This document shows, piece by piece, positions 17,880-21,912 of a stretch of DNA of 21,912 nucleotides. The DNA comes from Chara braunii. Taxonomy: Eukaryota > Streptophyta > Charophyceae > Charales > Characeae. The position numbers were made by a program, and so were the translations under genes. The stretch covers positions 1,569,091 to 1,591,002 of the forward strand of contig BFEA01000159.1 of assembly GCA_003427395.1 (NCBI GenBank). The letters run 5' to 3'. Positions within the stretch are counted from its first letter, which is position 1. Every line of letters starts with the position of its first letter. Below the pieces are notes generated by a model, which searched no databases, had not been told where the DNA came from, and saw only the letters and a list, made by a program, of their open reading frames with translations.

Positions 17880-18380
17880 AAAATTTTGGCAGCGCTTCCC
17901 GTAGGAAAAGTGTCTTTTCATAATTTATATAAGCTCAGATAAGGGAGCAGAAATAATCTCTAACTCCTGGAAAGTCAAATTTTGTCTAACTCTCTGAATT
18001 AGTAGAAATTTGGGCAGCACTCCCTTTAGAAAGGGAGACTTCCCAGATTTATACTAAGTCAGATATGAAAGCAGAATTAATCTCTAACTCCGGAAAGTCA
18101 AATCATGTCTAACTCTCTGAATTAGTAAAAATTTGGGCAACACTCCCTTTAGAAAGGGGGACTTCCCAGATTTATACTAAGTCAGATACGAACTCAAACA
18201 ACAGCCCGAGCTCAACTTTTAAACTTCAATTTAACTAACTCCTTAATTTTGCAGAAATTTCGGCAGCACTCCCTCTAGGAAAGTGTTATTCCAAAATTTA
18301 TACAAGGCTAAGTTCAGAATTTTGAGAATAACTTTGACTTCTCAGAGTCCAATTTTGTCTAACTCCCTGAATTAGTATTT
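17880..18380. repeat. four diverged ~124-bp tandem repeats, each with a hairpin
   Basis: The GGCAGC/GGCAAC landmark occurs at 17888, 18013, 18136 and 18262, spacings 125, 123 and 126. Each copy carries TCTAACTC(C), CTGAATTAGT-like text and a short dyad after the landmark. In copy 2 the dyad is perfect, CTCCCTTT-AG-AAAGGGAG; copy 3 changes one pair to G.T; copies 1 and 4 keep a related stem with altered bases. Copies 2 and 3 are the most alike. Confidence 0.8.
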
Positions 18381-18415
18381 CTCTGACTTTGTTTTCAAAA
18401 GAAAAAGCAAATATG

Positions 18416-18901
18416 GGCAGGGGACTGAACCATTCACAGTAGAAACAATGTTCAGCTTGCCCAGACTATTTCCATTTATACTTTGTATTTCCCTTTTCTC
18501 TTCTTAATGATATGGCTTAACGCTGGATCATTCACAGTAGAAACAATGCCCAGCTGCCAGTTCACATGCAAATATACATAAAATACTTTCCCTTTATACT
18601 TAGTTTAACTTATGTGTGTGGTTTTCAGGCTAAACCATTCACCATGGAAACAATGCTTAGCCTTAGACCAGAAATCCTCCCTCAAAATAAACAAGAACTT
18701 AAACTCCTTCAATCAGACAACCCTCAGAGTTAGCTAAGGTAGCCAGACCATTCACAGTAGAAACAATGCCTGGCTCCCCAGAAAACAATCAAATAAACAC
18801 AGCGACCAGGTCATTCACAGTAGAAACAATGCCTGGTCCTTCAGAAAACATCCAAATAAACATAGCCCTGAGCCATTCACAATAGAAACAATGCTCAGGC
18901 T
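18416..18901. repeat. six hairpin repeats with conserved core and co-varying arms
   Basis: The 20-nt core CATTCACAGTAGAAACAATG (or 1-3 changes) is at 18431-18450, 18529-18548, 18636-18655, 18749-18768, 18812-18831 and 18874-18893. Each is flanked by different bases that pair with each other: CTGAAC/GTTCAG, GCTGG/CCAGC, AGGCTAA/TTAGCCT, AGCCAG/CTGGCT, GACCAGG/CCTGGTC and CCTGAGC/GCTCAGG. ATT and AAT inside the core can also pair. Spacings are 98, 107, 113, 63 and 62. Pairing kept while the bases change shows that structure, not sequence, is constrained in the arms. No coding frame crosses it. Confidence 0.85.
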
Positions 18902-18903
18902 TT

Positions 18904-19519
18904 GGTTGACCCGGTCAAACGCATGCAGTCTACCTTCCTCCCACCTTCCCCCAATTCATCCTTAGTCTGCTTTCAATCAGAATAAAATAGAAACTTAGGC
19001 TTCACTCTCACACATTCTTTCCAGTTAGTCTGATTGGGTCCTGAAGAGAAAGCGAAAACCATAGGGACAAGCGCATACATACAACGATCATACTGGAGGG
19101 GGATAAGCAAACATGGGTAATAGTGGGTTATACAGATGAAGTGGTTTACTTAATGGTTCCCTGCCTCCAGAACTCCTCCCGAGTTCCGACAGAGCTCCCG
19201 CAATCGGTGGGTGGACTCCCCACAGAGTCTGGATGCGGACCTACGGGTTGCAATCCCGCCTGCCGCCTTCCCCTCGTAACCAAGGACTAGACTTAGACTG
19301 AGAAGGGCAGATAGAGAAGATTCAGAGACTCTCAGATACAAGGTTGGAGCGCTCAGACTCGCAGGAGAGGGTCTTGATTCCTTGATGCGCCTGAGGGCCC
19401 CGCAATGGCGGCCTAAGCGACAGCTTGGTCAAACTTTGGTCAAACCACCGAAGTCAAACCTCCAAAGGCTCCTCTACCGCTGCACTAACTCCCTTCTTAA
19501 CCGGCCTGGTCCCCTCCCC
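18904..19519. other. non-coding spacer
   Basis: No gene is seen. A small dyad, TTGACC-C-GGTCAA, is at 18906-18918, and GAACTC-CTCCC-GAGTTC at 19170-19186. A pyrimidine-rich stretch lies near 18930-18960. Open frames near 19150-19576 are short and without recognisable motifs. Confidence 0.5.
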
Positions 19520-19760
19520 GGGCCTTCACTTCAACAGCCTGTCATCGTCCTTAACTGCCGCAACAATAGTCAGTAACCTGCAACAGCAGCCTATACACAG
19601 TAGCAGTGCCTAGTGGGGGTCAACAACAACAACAGCCATTCGTGCCCAGTCTGCAACAGCCGTAACTTGTGTACAACCAACAGCAACTCGAAGAGGCAGC
19701 TTGTGCCCAGCTTGCAGGGGCCTGCAGCAGTTCGCCTCTAGTTAGCCACAGTTTGTGCCT
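19520..19760 (+). pseudogene. decayed Gln/Pro-rich peptide repeat
   Basis: The DNA repeats variants of CAACAGCC, GTGCCCAG and TTGTGCC(C/T)AG, which in the best frame read as QQP(F/L)VPS-type units, interrupted by stops (for example TAA near 19666) and frame changes. CAACAACAACAACAG at 19622-19636 is a short CAA tract. Such Gln/Pro repeats are common in the N-terminal part of plant-type Gag proteins, so a remnant of another gag is possible, but no capsid or knuckle follows. Confidence 0.4.
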
Positions 19761-20500
19761 AGCTAATGGCAGCAACAACTACACGTAGCCATCGGCGGCG
19801 GCGATCCTTCAGGCACAGTCAGCCGCGGCGGTAGCTGCCCGTAGCCATCCTGTCCCAACTTCCCACAGTCTGGCACGTAGCTTACCCCTCCCTTCGGCTC
19901 ACCTCGCATGGTGGAATAAGACGGCCAGCACTCCGGCCGCAGCAAAGCCGGGGCAGTCCGCACGTCCAACTCGACACAAAGCAGCACTCCGCTACTCACA
20001 TCACGATTGAGCACCGTAGGCTGTTGGTTCCCACCAGCCCCTGAATCAGGTGGCCACCCTGACAACTCCTGTCATTACCTACAGGGCAACACAGACATCC
20101 CGAACCGGACGGTCCCCACCTCGATGTACCTGGCCCGCTCTAGCCATCAGGTGAGTGTCTTTTCTCCCCCTCTCTCTCTCTCTCTCTGCAGTTGACCCGT
20201 CTTCCTGGCCAGGTTCGTTTAAGTCGGGGGGGGGGAAGAGCGCCACGACTACGAGATAGAGGACTCCGTCTCCTGTGATGGCGACCAGATTGATCAGTAA
20301 CGGGAATGACGACGGGCGGCACCGATTAGAGAGGAAAAAAAGAAAAAGGAGAAAAAAAAACAAATCTCCTCGCTCGACTTCTTTCCCACCTCCCTCGTCG
20401 GCACTGGTAAGCTCTCTTACTCACTCACCATCCGTCTTTTGCCATTCACCTCCGTTCAACACTTAGCACAAATCCCCGTCTTAATGCATAAACAATAAGA
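19761..20500 (+). other. region without a clear gene; a donor/acceptor pair at 20151-20191
   Basis: No frame is convincing. CATCAG|GTGAGT (GT at 20151) is a strong donor, and a (CT)n tract ending TCTGCAG (AG at 20190-20191) is a strong acceptor, but only 41 nt separate them, short for an intron; the acceptor may pair with another donor. A run of ten G is at 20226-20235. CTG|GTAAGC at 20404-20411 is another donor-like site. Confidence 0.3.
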
Positions 20501-20532
20501 ATGAACCTTCCCTGAAACGTGGGAAGGTTCAT
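20501..20532. repeat. perfect 12-bp inverted repeat, 8-nt loop
   Basis: ATGAACCTTCCC at 20501-20512 and GGGAAGGTTCAT at 20521-20532 are exact reverse complements around TGAAACGT. This is a stable hairpin. There is no T-run after it, so it is not a simple terminator. Confidence 0.8.
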
Positions 20533-20844
20533 CACATCGTTTTCAAGACAGAACGAAATCGGGCTATTCTCCCGGGCGCAGCCCTCCATCTACACATCAC
20601 AGAAAACACTCTGTAAAATCAAAGCCGTGGCCACCATCTGGTTCGCCCTGTCCTCTCTGTTGCGCTCCTCCTTTGAACGCACCCCGCCGAGAACCCCCGA
20701 TCATGATCTCCCCTTGCCCGTTTCCATCGCGAAACGGCCAAGTTATCCCTTCTTCTTACTCACCTCTTCCGCTATAGCCCCGCGCACGACTTTTTTCCAA
20801 TAACCCCCCCCTACACTAACTCTTTCACTAACCCTTTCTATGAA

Positions 20845-21345
20845 CTCGCCCCACGCCAAACCCCCTTCCTACGACTTTCCCCGACTCGATTTCGTTGAGG
20901 GAGGAGTGAGGTAGTCATCCTTCTGCCTTCCACCTTCGCATGTACCTGGACGCGGTTCCCGTCCGGGTTCGCTGAGCTGTTCACTCCCCTGTCCCCCCGC
21001 CATAACTCAGCGCAGTCACTTCTCATACTAACTCCTAAATCACTAACTTATCACTAACACTGACCTCACGATCACGGTCGCCCGGGTCTAAAACCCCCAC
21101 TCAGTACTCTAGTTCGGTCGATTTCATTAGGAATCGAGCGAACTCTCAATTTCTACTCCCTCCACCTCCACCATTGCCATAACTCCGACGCAGCTCTTGT
21201 TCCACTAACCTCTTGTTCTACCTATCTAACGCCGAAACTGACTTCACTAGTGCGCTCGCCCGGGGTTAAAACCCCAAATTTGACTCTCCACTCACCGGAT
21301 TTCGTAATGAATCGAGCGAGTTATGCATATCCCGCTGCGCCATAC
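20845..21345. repeat. diverged ~178-bp tandem repeat
   Basis: CGCCCGGGTCTAAAACCCCC at 21079 recurs as CGCCCGGGGTTAAAACCCC at 21257. GATTTCATTAGGAATCGAGC at 21120 recurs at 21298. GCCATAACTC at 20999 recurs at 21176. The offsets are 178, 178 and 177. An older copy starts near 20845 (CTCGCCCCACGCC..., then CGATTTCGTTGAGG at 20887), shifted by about 55 bp. CACTAAC occurs repeatedly. No gene is seen here. Confidence 0.65.
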
Positions 21346-21453
21346 TCGCTGCCCCGCCTTCTTTTCTACCACCATCTGCACGCACCCCGCACCGGTTCAC
21401 GTCCACATTCAATCGTCTTCCTCCCCCACTCGTAGCTCAGCCTAGTGTACTCA
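21346..21453. other. pyrimidine-rich spacer
   Basis: No gene, hairpin or repeat is supported here. Confidence 0.4.
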
Positions 21454-21912
21454 CCGGGAGGGTTATCCTAATACTTTGTTTGATTTGGGGATCAACTAAC
21501 AAGAAAAGGATGAGTTGATTATGTTTGAACGAGTAAAAGAGATACTCCCGGGTGAGTAACCTTGTTGCTTGCTCTTGTATGACTAATGGATTGGCATTAC
21601 TTGGATACTAATGGCCTAGCTATTTAACATTGGATCAGGTTACGAGGAGCTCCCATAAAGTTCTCCTCTCACTTGATTTGACTAGACATAGGAAGGGAAT
21701 TAAGTACTCCCAGGTGAGTACACGAACTCCTAAGTCTAGGTCAACCTGGTCGACTTCCGTGAAAGTCGGCATACCTCTTGCTCGTTCGCGACGAGTGGGC
21801 AAAGTAGGGGAACAGTCAGGGCTATTCAACTTGGAGTTGTTTTGACTGATCTCCTACTCATCGAATTGGTAGTAGGGTAACTCCCGGGAGGGTTATCCTA
21901 ATACTTGTTTGA
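21454..21912. repeat. direct repeat about 430 bp apart, at the window end
   Basis: CCGGGAGGGTTATCCTAATA starts at 21454 and again at 21884; the match continues to the window edge with one T missing. Between them TACTCCCGGGTGAGTA (21543-21558) recurs with one change at 21705-21720, about 162 bp later. A 10-bp palindrome, CTCCCGGGAG, is at 21881-21890. This looks like the first units of a tandem array that continues past the window. Confidence 0.6.

Noticed and set aside
18416-18901. CRISPR-like array
   Set aside because: The 20-nt core recurs, but the spacers are uneven (62-113 nt), the repeats vary, the flanks are paired arms, and the DNA is eukaryotic with no cas genes.
20151-20191. Confident 41-nt intron
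   Set aside because: The signals are good, but the length is very short and neither flanking frame is convincing; kept only as a note.

Overview
This window is eukaryotic, repeat-rich and largely non-genic. It holds one long decayed Ty3/gypsy-type LTR retrotransposon, splice-like introns, microsatellites and tandem repeats, and no bacterial signals. The primer-binding site matches the 3' end of a plant-type tRNA-Asp. The Pol is of the kind that, from memory, I associate with charophyte algae and basidiomycetes. I lean towards a streptophyte alga, but the host is not proven.

Layout. 1-687: 3' part of a likely 5' LTR. 690-709: tRNA-Asp primer-binding site. 911-1252: small Arg/Gly-rich reading frame. 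2015-2800 and 3091-3864: two tandem paralogous genes of unknown function lying before gag. 4119-5784: first gag (capsid-like part, low-complexity tail, degenerate zinc knuckle). 5785-6597: coiled-coil and charged linker. 6604-7362: protease. About 7299-8934: reverse transcriptase and RNase H. About 9430-10481: DD35E integrase with a GPF module. 10473-10611: a good intron candidate. 10636-12718: a second Gag-like gene (coiled coil plus CCHC knuckle) downstream of pol. Every frame carries stops or frameshifts, so this copy is dead; around 20 in-frame stops are seen.

12719-15310 is non-coding with hairpins, an AT microsatellite, a 20-bp TATA-bearing palindrome and motifs faintly shared with the 5' LTR. 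No clear 3' LTR copy is found. 15308-16075 (minus strand) looks like a fragment of a spliced gene. 16091-16186 is an AAAT-type microsatellite. 16863-17523 holds a duplicated inverted-repeat unit and a 330-bp MITE-like element with 34-bp terminal inverted repeats. 17560-18903 is dense in hairpins: four ~124-bp tandem repeats, then six copies of a 20-nt core with flanking arms that co-vary. 19520-19760 is a decayed Gln/Pro-rich repeat. 20845-21345 is a ~178-bp tandem repeat. The end carries a direct repeat about 430 bp apart.

How the parts fit: four of the retroelement genes (both pre-gag paralogs, gag and the 3' Gag-like gene) each have a pyrimidine-rich stretch ending in AG 20-25 nt before the ATG. 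This suggests the ancestral element made several spliced mRNAs besides the full-length gag-pol RNA. The two most unusual items are this multi-gene retroelement and the co-varying hairpin family at 18416-18901.
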